DNA of 64,000 nucleotides from Opeltia flavorubescens (taxonomy: Eukaryota > Ascomycota > Lecanoromycetes > Teloschistales > Teloschistaceae), in NCBI GenBank assembly GCA_000442125.1, contig KE546973.1, positions 496,001-560,000 on the forward strand, written 5' to 3'. A program made the position numbers and the translations under genes. The notes below the pieces were generated by a model, which ran no database searches, was not told where the DNA came from, and saw only the letters and a program-made list of their open reading frames with translations. Shown here one piece after another: positions 11,659 to 22,854 of the stretch. Numbering within the stretch: position 1 is the first letter of the stretch; each line of letters opens with the position of its first letter.

Positions 11659-14600
11659 TTACTCTCCACCTGGCGTCCTTGGTTCACTCTCTAAGATAGC
11701 CCCAAACGTACTCCCTGCAAAGCCAGCACCTACAGCAGACTTTCCGAATTCCCCTCTACGTCCAGCCTGACTCCTCAACCTCGCAGCAAATGGCGTTCCA
11801 GCGGGCGTCGTTGATAGCCTAGCCATGCCCNTTGCTCTCGCCGCCCTTTTTGAAGGCGTGCTTAAGTATCCCGGCATGGGCGTACTACTCGCTTCCACGT
11901 TCTCTAGGCCCGGAATCCAATCGCCAACATCGAATCCTTCATCAAACGCTGTCCATTCTTCAGCTCTATTAGTGGCTGCTAATGCATTATTAGTCGGCGC
12001 TCCAGTAATGGCATCCTGGCGACGGCGTGCTCTAGCGGATGAGAGAACAGGTGGCTGCAATGGCTGATCGCGCCGTTTGGCCGTTTTTTCATGCCAGAGT
12101 CGGAGCAGATTGTGAGCATGTCTTTTCTCGTACCACCGTCTCAGGGACTCCGCCTTACTTTCTCGGCCTTTCAGCTCAATGATGCGGAGGTGAAGTTTGT
12201 GGAGCCAGCCGAAAGCGATATTGGAGATGCGTAATTCTGAATTTGCAGTTGCGAGTTCATGGCGTTGTGCTTGTCTACGGAACTTCGATGTCCACATGTC
12301 AAAATGGTTGTGCACGAATCGCTGATCGAACTCGATTACTATCTGCTCATGTCGATCGACGAGGAAAAGAAAAAGACTCCTCCAGCGATCGAACAAGCTG
12401 GTGCCAAGGTGAAGGAGTCGGTTTTGGTCGTGTGAATGCGCTTGTTCCTGCATCTCTGCTACTGCCTGTAAATGAGTATGCCAGATTTCGAGAACAGTCT
12501 TTGCCAACTTCATCTTACTCCGCCGTCTGACAAGAGCATATGCCTCATGAAGCTTTCGGCGCTTGGTCTCGGCTGTAGCAGCTCGCCACTTCTTGAGGAA
12601 CTTTACTCCACAGAAAAAGTACTCTGCATCCAACGCCCACTTTTCAAGCTGATGGATATGATTTATCTTGACAGCGAGAGCTGAGATTGCTTGTTGAATA
12701 ATGCGTGGCGCTTCGAAGTCGAAAGCGACCTGTGCATCTTGTCGGTAGACGTCTAGTAAATGACGCCAGCGGTCAATTACAAGTTTCGATGCCCTCATTC
12801 TCCGATCTCTCTCAAACTGATCGATAGCCACTTTCTGAGCTGTTGATTGACTTCTGTAATAGGATGTCAGTTTTCGAAGGGCCACGCTCTTGAGTCGTTG
12901 CTCGCAAAGCCTCTGAAGGAGTAAGCAGCGTGCCGCAAGAACCCATTTATACAAGGCTTGGACAAGAACACGGTCATCAATCTGACATTCGAGTGTCTGC
13001 CAACGCAAGTGGTCGTTCCAAGCAGTCCAAGCATTTCTCATTATGCGACATTGGTTGACTTTGTCTGCCAGCATTTCAGTCCGGAACTTGTTCACGACAG
13101 TTGCAAAGGTAGAGCCAGCGATCCGCCAATCGGCCATATTAGAGACTTGTCGAACGAGCGGCGTGTATCTGACCATCCGTCTGCATTCCAACATACATTG
13201 TGCGGTGATCTTCAGTTGACGAAACGTATCGGCCTCCTTAGTATTGCGCAAAATGGAACGAGCTTGCTTCAGCCATTCCAATATCCACTTTCTTTTGATC
13301 AAAGCATGTCTGTGCATAGTCACCTTGTATTCGTCGTAGGCTCTTCGCTGACTTGCCAAAGCCCAATGATTGAAAAAAGAGGACTTTAGTCTTCGGGTTT
13401 TCACCTCGGGTGCACGTCTTTCGCAAAAGGTCCAGAACCATCTGCGGTAGCCAGTCTTCATCAAATTAAGAGCTCGAGTGTGGGAAGCCTTTTTATCGTG
13501 CTCTGCTGATGTATGGTAACGATGCATCCATGTATTGCAGACTCTTTGCAGACCCTGTCGTCGTATTTTTCGGTTATTTTCCATCGTAATATCGAGCCAT
13601 GCGTGGAAGTACTTCACTCTCAAGACTTGCCGGCGAGCCTCCAGAGCATTCATCAATCTCTCGCGAGCAAGCTGCTGCCAGTGAGTATATGCTTTCATCA
13701 AGAGATAGAGGTTTCGAGCTCGCTCTGCGCGTTGCTCTAATTGAGAGAAATACTGCTCCGCTGCAGCAGCCTCTACTCTGATTTGTAAATTGCTTCTCCA
13801 ATGATCGAAGCTCTGTCGAAGAAGTATTCCGAGATCATGAGCACGTGCTGTGCTAGCCATTCGTTCATGTTCATTTTGCGATCTCAATGTAATCCTACGC
13901 CAGTGGCCGATGATTGTGCGCATGAGTGCCCGTACTCTGAAGTCCTGAAAGGTCTCAGCATCCCTTAGAAGCTGAGTTTCCGTGGGCCTGTAGAACAGTT
14001 CACGACGATCTACGCGATATGCCGGCTCAGACTCCTCTATCCGGCGGTCAGAGTTGACCTCGTCCAGCTCATCATCGCTCACTGTTTGCCCATCATCAAA
14101 TTCCGATGATAAGGAAGTCGGCTCTGGCTCGCTCAGTCGGCGTCGAGCCGATCGGGTTCTCGAATGTTGGTTGAGGATAACGGGGTCACGCTGAGCAATG
14201 TTTCGGGTGCTAGAAGCGGAGGCATTCCTTCGCTGGTAGTGCTGTAAATTACTAGCAAATTCGCTTGCGCTCAGTCTGCCTCGTGACGACTGAGGGGCAT
14301 ACTGAGCTGACAGAGAACGTTTGCCAGTCCGTTCTGATGGTCTGGTAGAAGCTCTGGTGGAAGGGCGATGTCTAGGGCGTATGACCTGGTCTCTTTGATC
14401 GATTGTGATAGATGCGCGGGAAGCTGATCGTATTCTTGGGTTTCCCACGACTTCGCCCCTCCCTTGGGCAAATGAGTCGAAAGAAGCGCGTCGTGAGCGA
14501 ATGTTCTTGTAGCTACCAGCTTCTGATCTTGTACGCGGTTTAGGCGAGTTGTCAACCGTCGCGTTGAGGCTTCTCGTAACATCTTGAATTTCGTTCTCCT

Positions 14601-14969
14601 CCGGATTAATCTCGATTTGGATTCCCCGCTCCGCAAGCAGCGATTCGAAGCTCTGATAAAGCGTTTCTCCAGTCCGTCTCTTTTCTCCCAAGTGGAACAG
14701 GAAGCGGAAATAGATCTTGTCATGAACTGGATCGAGTCCATGTTGGGCAAGGATGAAGTCGTAGGCGGTAAAGATAGAGCGAAAGGGTGGGATTTGACTA
14801 TTCGAGTCCTTTTCCGCAGCGATAATAATCTCATAGAGAATGCCGACATCTGGTCATGGTATCAGTATGAGGCCACTACCAAGGGAGTTGCGGCCCTACC
14901 ATCATCAGTAAGTGGGGGATTCTCGTCGGCGGAGTTTTGTTGATCAGATAGTGGGGACGCTGGAGGCAT
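11659..14969 (-). CDS. SFI1: Sfi1, centrin-binding spindle pole body half-bridge protein
   Basis: Two exons (14900-14969 and 11659-14849) encode 1086 residues. The N-terminus MPPASPLSDQ leads to LTDDDVGILYEIIIAAEKD and FRSIFTAYDFILAQHGL, which match the conserved fungal Sfi1 head; the 50-bp intron splits codon 24. From about residue 300 onward there are many repeats of about 30 residues with a conserved Trp near HW or AW (GHWRRIT, DHWRSNL, THWQQLA, HAWLDIT and so on). These are the Sfi1 helical units that each bind a centrin (Cdc31). The protein forms the long filament of the SPB half-bridge and is needed for SPB duplication. The N-terminal third is Arg/Ser-rich and likely disordered. An ambiguous base at 11831 lies in the C-terminal tail. 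It shares a short upstream spacer with the divergent small gene at 15295. Confidence 0.92.
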
Positions 14970-15294
14970 CGACAGATGCGGCGCCTACCACACGTCGTGG
15001 CTGAAGGCATGAAGATAGATATTTCAATGCTGTTGGATCTATAGGGAGTATGGGTTCAGCAACCAGAAGCATAATATCTAATGCGCAAGCTATGGTTCTC
15101 GGAGGAATGTTAATCGCATGTTGCGGTTTTGCTCCGCAAACGCGAAACCGAAGTGGAAAGCGCGTCAACTTACGCCCACACCCACTACGCCGTATAGGGT
15201 AAATACAATGCCACCAATGATGAAATCGACCTCTCGACTACAGGGAAGAACTTTCTCCAACAATAAAGCTCTTTGCTTATTCACCTAACTAGAA
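14970..15294. promoter_or_regulatory. Shared divergent promoter, SFI1 / NDUFAF8-like
   Basis: This 325-bp spacer separates two divergent start codons, so both promoters must overlap or sit close together here. I see no clear TATA box. The assignment rests on gene layout only. Confidence 0.6.
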
Positions 15295-15577
15295 ATGACA
15301 GGAAGAACCAGACCGATTGAGAAGTTCGCACAAGCAGCAGCGAAGTGCTCCGCGGAAGTAAGCAGAACCTTCCGACTAGCCCAGAATGGATCTCACATAT
15401 TGCAGGCTTCTGCATACGGGAAATGCATTGTTGCTGATTACAACGCTGTGTATCATGACAAGTGCCTTACCGAGTTTCTCAGGCTCAAGAATTGCTACCT
15501 TGTGAGGACAAAGATGTGACCCGCTTACTCTTGTCATTTTCTAACAACAGGCTCAGGCTGCAGCGAAGAAGAAATAG
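15295..15577 (+). CDS. Twin CX9C protein, NDUFAF8-like complex I assembly factor
   Basis: Three small exons (15295-15357, 15406-15501, 15551-15577) give a 61-residue protein. Introns of 48 and 49 bp have GTAAGC...TGCAG and GTGAGG...CTAAC...ACAG signals. After splicing there are two CX9C motifs: C18 (CSAEASAYGKC) to C28, and C41 (CLTEFLRLKNC) to C51, followed by a Lys-rich AAAKKK end. The spacing and the phrase AEASAYGKC match the human NDUFAF8 (C17orf89) pattern. That protein is a mitochondrial intermembrane-space/matrix-linked helical hairpin stabilising NDUFAF5 for complex I assembly. Neither motif nor reading frame is visible without splicing, so automatic annotation could miss it. The link to complex I is inferred from motif similarity; another CHCH-family role is possible. 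Confidence 0.82.
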
Positions 15578-15721
15578 TGTACAAAGCATTGATGGTCATC
15601 AACTCATTCGGCCATCTATTCGTCTAAATCCTTTTTTATCCATCAGTCGCCAGACAATATCACTCTAAATAGGTCCTTTGAAACATGATCCCAACAAGAC
15701 GAAAAGTATGGGATCCACCTT

Positions 15722-18700
15722 CTAAAGTTTCACGAGCCGGAGCAAGAAAGTTGCTTTCTGGATCTCCTGTTCCTCTTCTGCAATAACGACATCCACCATC
15801 CCGTTAGGGATCTTGCCTTCAAACGCTGTCACTGTATGCTTATCTAGAGGTCGTCGTAGCGCCTTTTCGAATGTCTTACCGTGTGTCTCGAAGACTTCTT
15901 CGAGTCCAATCTTCTCCGGATCGCTTATCACCTTGTACTCCATCTTAACATCATCTGTCGGGACAAGCTTCGCTCGCTTCCGCAGTTGTTGCACTCGGTT
16001 TACAACCTCTCTAGCGATTCCAGCTTGAGCTAGATCCGGGTATATCTGCGTATCGAGAATAGTGAGGACGTCATTATCAGTATTGGTCTCGAGAGATCTC
16101 GAGGCCTCGTCATCTTTCAGACCACGCTTGACAATGAGATCCCCTTCGATTAACTCTATACCATCCACAGTCATGGTCTTACGCTTGACGAACTCTCGGA
16201 CATCCTCGCTTTTCAAGTTCGGCAATGCTTTCCGGACTTTCTGCGCGTCTTTCTTCAGCTTCTTGCCAAGCGTGGGCCAATCAGCTTCAACGCTGTACTG
16301 AACATTGTACTTGTCTTCATCAGAAGATAACTTCAGCTCCTGGATGTTTAGTTCTTCACAGATATAACCTTCGAGCGATCGTAGATCGTCGAGATATTCC
16401 GTGGTAGAATGAATGACAATCAGATTCTTCAAAGGTTGTTTCAGCCCAATAGTTCTTCTTTCCCGTGAGACGCGACCCAGCTCAATCACACGTTGCATGC
16501 GTCCAACTCGCCGCTCAACCTCCTCATCGAACAACTCTTCGCGGACCTCAGGGAATGGGAGGAAGTGTACACTGCGCGGATCTTCGGCTTGTAAATGTTT
16601 CGGAATATAGGGTAGAAGTCTTTGATAGATGTTGTCTGTGATGAAAGGCGTGAACGGTGCAAGGCCACGAGCCAGGGTATACAGGACCTCAAACAGCGTG
16701 TTCAATGCTCTTTGGGTGTCATCAATGCCATATTCTCCCTTCAATCGACGCCTATTGAAGCGAATGTACCAATTAGTAGTATTGTCAATCAGCTCCAGTA
16801 GCTTTGGCACGACAGTGTACAATCGGTACGCGGCCATCTCCTCGTTTGTAAACCTAAGTAGACTCTGACAGCTAGCCAATATCCATTTGTCCATCACATT
16901 CTCGTTATTTAATTCCCCCTCAGGATTGAATGTAAAGTCAATGTCTTCGATCTTCTTAAGAAGTAACACTTGGTCCTGGAAGAATCTGTAAGAATTCCAC
17001 AGAGGCAGCAAAACTTTCGCCACAATCTCTTTGACTCCGCTTTCCTTGAAACGCAATGTCTCCGCTCGGACGACTGGCGAGTTGATCATGTACAGGCGAA
17101 GTGCATCTGAGCCATACTTTTCCATTACCAGGGAAGGATCTGGATAATTTTTCAGACGTTTTGACATTTTCTTTCCATCTTCGGCAAGCACAATTCCGTT
17201 GACTATGCAGTTTTTGAACGGCAAGCAGCCAAAGAGATGAGTCCCAAGGACAGTCAATGTATAGAACCATCCCCTCGTTTGATCCAAACCTTCTGCGATG
17301 AAGTCGCCGGGAAAAGATGCCTTGAATTTCTCTTCGTTCTCGAATGGATAATGCGCCGATCCGTACGGCATGCTTCCAGATTCAAACCAGCAGTCAAAGA
17401 CCTCTTCGATACGGCGGAGATCTCCCCTTCCTTGCTGACTTGGAATCGTAATGCCGTCAAGCTTGTCTCGATGGAGGTCATTGATATCGCCTTGGAACCC
17501 ACTGAGCCGCTTCAGTTCTTCTATACTACCAATACAAACGACCTCCTTGAAGTCCTCGCTGGTCCAGATAGGCATCGGCGTTCCCCAATATCGATTTCTT
17601 GACACATTCCAATCTCGTGAATTTGCGACCCAATTACCGAACCTGTTCTCTTTCACGAAATTGGGCACCCAATGCGACTTCTCAATGCCTTGGAGCATCG
17701 CGGGGATAATGGTCGGGACTTTGACGAACCAGGCTGGTACAGCTCTGTAGATTAGCGGCGTATCCGATCGCCAACAGAATGGATAGCTATGTGTTAAAGT
17801 GCTATCTACGATGAGTCTTCCTGTGCCTTTGAGGTATTTTATGATAGCCCGATCTGCTGCTTTGACATGTTGCCCAGCGAAGTCGCGGACTTCAGCTGTG
17901 AAAATACCTTGATCGTCCACTGGATTAGGGGGCAACCGTTTATCAGTGATTACACCTGCGTCAAGAGCTACTTGATAGTCTTCGGCTCCAAAAGCAGGAG
18001 ACTGGTGGACAAGACCCACGCCACTATCCGCAGTCACGTAAGCCGCGTTAAGCACCTTGAACCCGTGGTCTTTGAAATCGTCGTAAAAATAATCGAACAG
18101 TGGTTGATAACGCCAGCCTAACATGTCTTTGCCTCTGAACCTGTCCACTATCTTGTATTTGGCCTTTTTGAGGTCTTTATACACTGTCTTGAGGAGTGCT
18201 TCCAGAAGGATGTAGTTCTTCCCAGAAGCCTCATCGTAGACTTTGACGTATTCGAAATCAGGATTGGCAGCAAGACTCGTATGTGACGGTAGGGTCCACG
18301 GTGTTGTCGTCCAAGCCAATAGACACGTTTGTGGGTCTTCCAGCAGGGGGAACGTGACAACGACAGCGGGATCTTGCGTGTCCTTATAATTTTGTTGCGC
18401 CTCAAAGTTACTCAGTGGAGTGTTCAGGGCGGTAGAAAATGGCATGACTCGATAACCTTTGTAGACGGCGTCTTTCTCGAACAATTGCTTGAAAACCCAC
18501 CAAACGGATTCCATGAACTTAGGATCCATTGTCTACCTCCATCCGGGTCAGTCACTTTATCAACCTATCCTCAGTTTGGATTCGCTTGCCTTGTAGTCAT
18601 TGTCAAAGTCAATCCAGCGACCCAGACGATCAATGGTCTGCCTCCATTCTGACGCAAACCTCATGACAATAGCGCGACATTCCGCATTATATTTCTCCAG

Positions 18701-19018
18701 TCCAAGCTGCATGACAGCATCTCGACCCGAAAGCCCCAGCTTCTTGTCAATCTCATACTCAATCGGCAAACCATGGGTATCCCAGCCGAAACGTCGCTCA
18801 ACGTAATATCCTTTCATAGACCAGTACCGAGGGATAATATCTTTGATTGTGGATGCGAGTAAATGCCCATAATGAGGTAGACCGGTAGCGAAGGGTGGCC
18901 CATCGTAGAAGGTGTACGGTTTGCGGCCTTTGGAAAGCTCTACCTGTCGTTCAAATGCGTGTATTTCCTTCCACCGCTTTAGCACCTCCTCCTCTTCTTT
19001 TGGAAAGTCAATGGACAT
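15722..19018 (-). CDS. ILS1: Isoleucyl-tRNA synthetase, cytosolic
   Basis: Two exons (18590-19018 and 15722-18532) encode 1079 residues, the usual length for eukaryotic cytosolic IleRS. It charges tRNA-Ile with isoleucine. The class I signatures are HYGH at residues 49-52 and KMSKR at 598-602. The editing domain (CP1) lies between them, with WTTTPWTLPS and GVGLVHQSPAFGAEDY, and the anticodon-binding domain follows. The start at MSIDFPKEEEEVLKRW is the canonical fungal N-terminus; 17 in-frame residues upstream were rejected because they lack conservation and a targeting look. The single intron (18533-18589, 57 bp) begins with GC, not GT: AAG|GCAAGC...GTAG|ACAATG. Only this junction gives the conserved DNDYKTMDPKFMESVWW; the alternative GT donor would leave a 31-bp intron. 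Confidence 0.95.
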
Positions 19019-19346
19019 TTTGAAGGCACCGCGGGGTAGCCCATGAAAGTTGGGATATTGGCGACGCAAAATGGGAGAAGTCGGCTACTGTGGTATATTT
19101 CACATGTTTGAAGTTATCCGTACTTACTTATGTTGTGTCTGAGTCACAGAATACTTTATACATATGATTTACGAGTCATAAAAAACCCGGTGCTTAATAA
19201 TAGCGCAGCAGCAAGACCCGATATCAAATTGATAATTGAAAATCAGTGACTTCGCAAGACAGTCATGTACTAATTTGATTCGCCAAATACAGGGGTATAT
19301 CATTCCTTTCTTGATCACCACATCGCCCAGTAATTCATGCTACATG
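19019..19346. other. Intergenic, ILS1 upstream and USO1 3' region
   Basis: This gap of 328 bp lies between two minus-strand genes. It holds the ILS1 promoter and the USO1 3' end. I see no other feature. Confidence 0.5.
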
Positions 19347-22300
19347 CTATCCTTGGGTCTCCTCCTCTGCATCACTGCTTTCCCCTTCGTTGTCCTTAGA
19401 GTCTTCTTCGTCTTCTTCGCCGTCAGACGTCGCTTCTCCGAGCTCGCGTAATCGTTTCTGAAATTCCAAGATGAGCGAACTTCATCAAATAAAGAGTTGC
19501 AAGACATACCTTATCCTTCGATCTCTTTTCCTCAAGGTCTCCAAGCACCATCAGGAGGTCATCCAGCTCCGTTTGTGCTGAACTCCTTGCGGCTTCCTTG
19601 CGCTCTGCTTCTTCTTGCATCCGTGACGCTCTGGAGTCTGCGTCTGCGCATCTGTCCTCAGCACGCTGTAACCTTGACTCCAAGCTGGACAATTTCGCCG
19701 AATAGTCTTCGTGTGCGGTCTGAAGATCCTGGACATGCTCTTTACTAGTTTTCTCCAATCCGGTTTCTAAGCGCGATATTGTCGACTTCAGATCTTGTAT
19801 CTCGGCGTCGTCTCTTTCGCGAATCCTTGCGAGCGTGGATTCATGCTTTTCTTTAAGCGTTTGCATCTCTTCCGCAAACGTTTGCATTTCCTGTTCGTGC
19901 TGCCGTTGTAGGTCGTGTTGATTCTTCTGATGATCTTTCTCTACTTTCATCAGGTCTTCTTCATGGTTTCGCTGTAGCGCTTCATTGATATTGCGAATTC
20001 GACTCAATTCGATTGCAGCAGAGTCTTTAGCCTTACGATGATCGGCCTGTTCCTGCCCAAGCCTACGCTCAAGTGTGAGTACATCTGACTCAAGCTTCTG
20101 CGTTACTTGGTTACGATCGTCTACTTGTGCCTTCAACGAGTCTACTAGTTCGCGGGAGATGCCCTTCTGGATGCCATTAGCGACGACCGGAACTTCGAGT
20201 TCCGGAGCGCGATCAATTGCGCGGACAATGCGGCTGAAATTATCTTTGGCAAATTCGATAAAAGTACTGTCAAAGTAAACCTCTGGAAGGCCGCCAGCTT
20301 GGCTAGAAGTCGAATCTTGTGGCAAAACTTCATAGTTGCGAATCGTAGGATGTCCTCTTAACTTAGTTATTCGGTCGATATACCGTTCACGGCCTAGTCG
20401 AGTGGTCAGGATCTGATGAATCGTGTTCCGAGGAACGGGTGAATCCTTTGTAGAAAACTCATAGACAGTACCAAGAAGCACTGCACAAAGTCCCAAAGTA
20501 AGCGTTCTTGACTGAATGTTTTGGGTGACAAGCTGTACGATGCTCTGAAGAATACTGCCTTCGCTCAGGAAATCGTTTACCGCTTCATGATCTTCGTAGA
20601 GCCATGAGCATAATACAGTTAAATACGCGATCGAAATTCGCTCGTCTTCCATGTTTTGTTCCGCCGAAACAAGGTTGCTTGCTAATGCCTGTATGCAAGT
20701 GACCACCTCTTCACCCTTCTCTGCGTCACCCTCGTGGACTTGCATGGCCATATTCTTTGCCTCGAAATTTTCATAAAGCAAGTGAAAAAGGAGAACAGCA
20801 GATATCCACAACCGATATGGATCGCTATTACGACTTTCATCATTCTGAAGCAGTATTGTCATGATATTATCAGGCTCGTCTTCATCAGACGCGTAACCTT
20901 CAATAGCCCGCCTTAGGAAGAACAAGCGTATAGGGGAGTGATCCTGCAAGTAAGCTTTGATGCACTCACAGCAGGCGAGTCGAAGATCGAACGCATGTAG
21001 TGTGGACGCTACAAGCGCCAATTCAAGTAAAGCAGATATTACATTGTCACGTTGCGGATGTACAACACCGTTAGGATGGCCGTTGACTTGAGGCGTAAAA
21101 TTCTGAGCATTGGGGGAAGGGACGTCGAGCTGCGCAAAAGCCTCCTGTAGCTGGCCATTACCTCGAATCAGATCCGCTGCAGTTGCAAGAGCCTAGTACG
21201 TGAAATGTCAGTGTTTATCTTCTGCAACAATTGATAGATTCACCTCGGCTCTGATGTTCACTTCGACCGACACGTGGAACGCAATCTCCATGACTTGGGC
21301 CAGCAGTCCACTTTGCCAAAAGGACCGCTGATTGGTTTGAGTCCCTATGCTTCCACGAATTAGGAACAGGCGTATGACTGCCAGTAAACCCCAGACATTC
21401 TTGTCCTGTTGTGGTCTTGCCCATTCTGCTATGCTTTCCGTGGCATCTTGCTCATCCAGGTATGAGGAGAGTAATGCAGCAAGTTTCCTCATCCAACCGC
21501 TTTCGCGGAATAGATTCTGATTGGATACATTGAGTCGCAAGAGATTAGCCAATAAGGAGAGACAGTCTTGGACTGGGATCCCTCCATGCGTCAGGGAGCC
21601 CTCAGCATCGACGATGCCAAATATACGATCGAATGCGTTTTCGTATGCAACGACTTTCTGGAGTTCGGGCGACGACAACGTCAGTGCTGTGAGAAGTAGA
21701 AGTCCCTCTAGAGTACCAAAGCGACCATGGATTAGCGGTCACAGATGTAAACTGATCTCATAAATTTCATACCACTACGTACAGCCTCTCTTTTGTCATC
21801 AAGTACAGCGACTAGCCTCGATACCCCTACGGGCGATGTTGCCACACATTCTTGGGTCCTTTCAGGCCTTGCTGTGGATATAGCCTGGATCAGTTGGAGA
21901 GAGTAAAGTCGAGAATAGAAGTCATAGGTTTCCAGCAGATCTAGCAAGACTGTAATGTTCTCTTGTCGCTACTCCGTCCACTCAGTATCTGTCCAGCTCC
22001 TCACATTTGTCCACTCACTTGGGTGAATTCATCGGCAAGCCAGAGGGCGATATCGTCGGACGCTTCGGGCTAAAACTAAGTTAGTCCTCTACTCTTCCGA
22101 GAGGCTCGTTCCACTGACACTGGACACATCTGGATTGAAGAGCATTAACAATGTTTCCAGAGTAATCTTTGTTGTATCCACATCTTCAATGTCCTTGTCA
22201 AGGCACTTTATCAAGTTGCGCAGACCACCAGATGCCACGGAAGCCGGCCACTCTTTTGCAAAGCTCCTCAGCCCCAATATAGCAGCCCGCCGATCTTCGA

Positions 22301-22394
22301 GTAAGGTAGCGCTTTGCAGCCGCCCACACAATGTGTTAATGGTAGCTGTAGCATTTTGCTTTGCAGGTGCTTGTGCTTCAAGGATACGAAACAT
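19347..22394 (-). CDS. USO1: Uso1/p115 vesicle tethering protein
   Basis: Six exons (22128-22394, 22019-22069, 21773-21968, 21244-21707, 19510-21192, 19347-19457) give 923 residues. The N-terminal armadillo-like head begins MFRILEAQAPAKQNAT and contains LLEDRRAAILGLRSFAK and FYSRLYSLQLIQ, typical of the Uso1/p115 head domain. The C-terminal third (from about residue 590) is a long coiled coil rich in Glu, Lys and Gln, ending in an acidic tail that runs through ATSDGEEDEEDSKDNE. Uso1 tethers COPII vesicles to the cis-Golgi through Ypt1 and SNAREs. The coiled coil is much shorter than in budding yeast and is closer to animal p115 in size. The first donor (GTGTCC at 22127) is weak; a donor six bases downstream would also keep the frame. 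Confidence 0.92.
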
Positions 22395-22854
22395 TCTTCT
22401 CGAAATTTTCGTCCATCAGGCAGCCAATAGTTTCGCCGTGGATGTTTCCTTGCTGGTCTCGCAACCTTCGTCGGTGCTTTCCATTGAATTATTTTGAGGG
22501 ATAGTGGCCGTACAAAATAGCAGGTCAGCATATCCCTGAGGCCAAGCTTCATGATTAGCTTCATTGACGCGTTAGCCGCGACGCAACATCTGTTTTGGCC
22601 ACTCCAACTAAGACTGATGCATATGTGATCCGTACCTACAGAACCATATTTGAGTTTGAAGTAGTTTCTCTACATCCATAGTGGTCATACCACTTCACTC
22701 TAGCAGGTCGGAGTGGTCATAGTCTCGGTGTCTTGCGTTTCTTCCAAGTGCTTGTCAACAGTGCGACTAGCGCGATCTCGGAATCTCATACAAGAGGAAC
22801 CCGAAGTTGAAATCACCTGCACTGTTCAGTATCCGCTGTTTTTCAATTCTCACG
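22395..22854. promoter_or_regulatory. Shared divergent promoter, USO1 / RAT1
   Basis: The start codons of USO1 (minus strand) and RAT1 (plus strand) are 460 bp apart. Both promoters must lie here. The assignment is from layout; no specific binding motif was identified. Confidence 0.6.

Noticed and set aside
14271-14849. 192-codon minus-strand open frame beginning at the SFI1 exon 2 boundary
   Set aside because: It is out of phase with the conserved Sfi1 frame, which continues correctly through the intron into the MPPASPLSDQ start.
18533-18563. GT-donor version of the ILS1 intron
   Set aside because: The resulting intron would be 31 bp, too short, and would insert non-conserved residues between DNDYK and TMDPKF.
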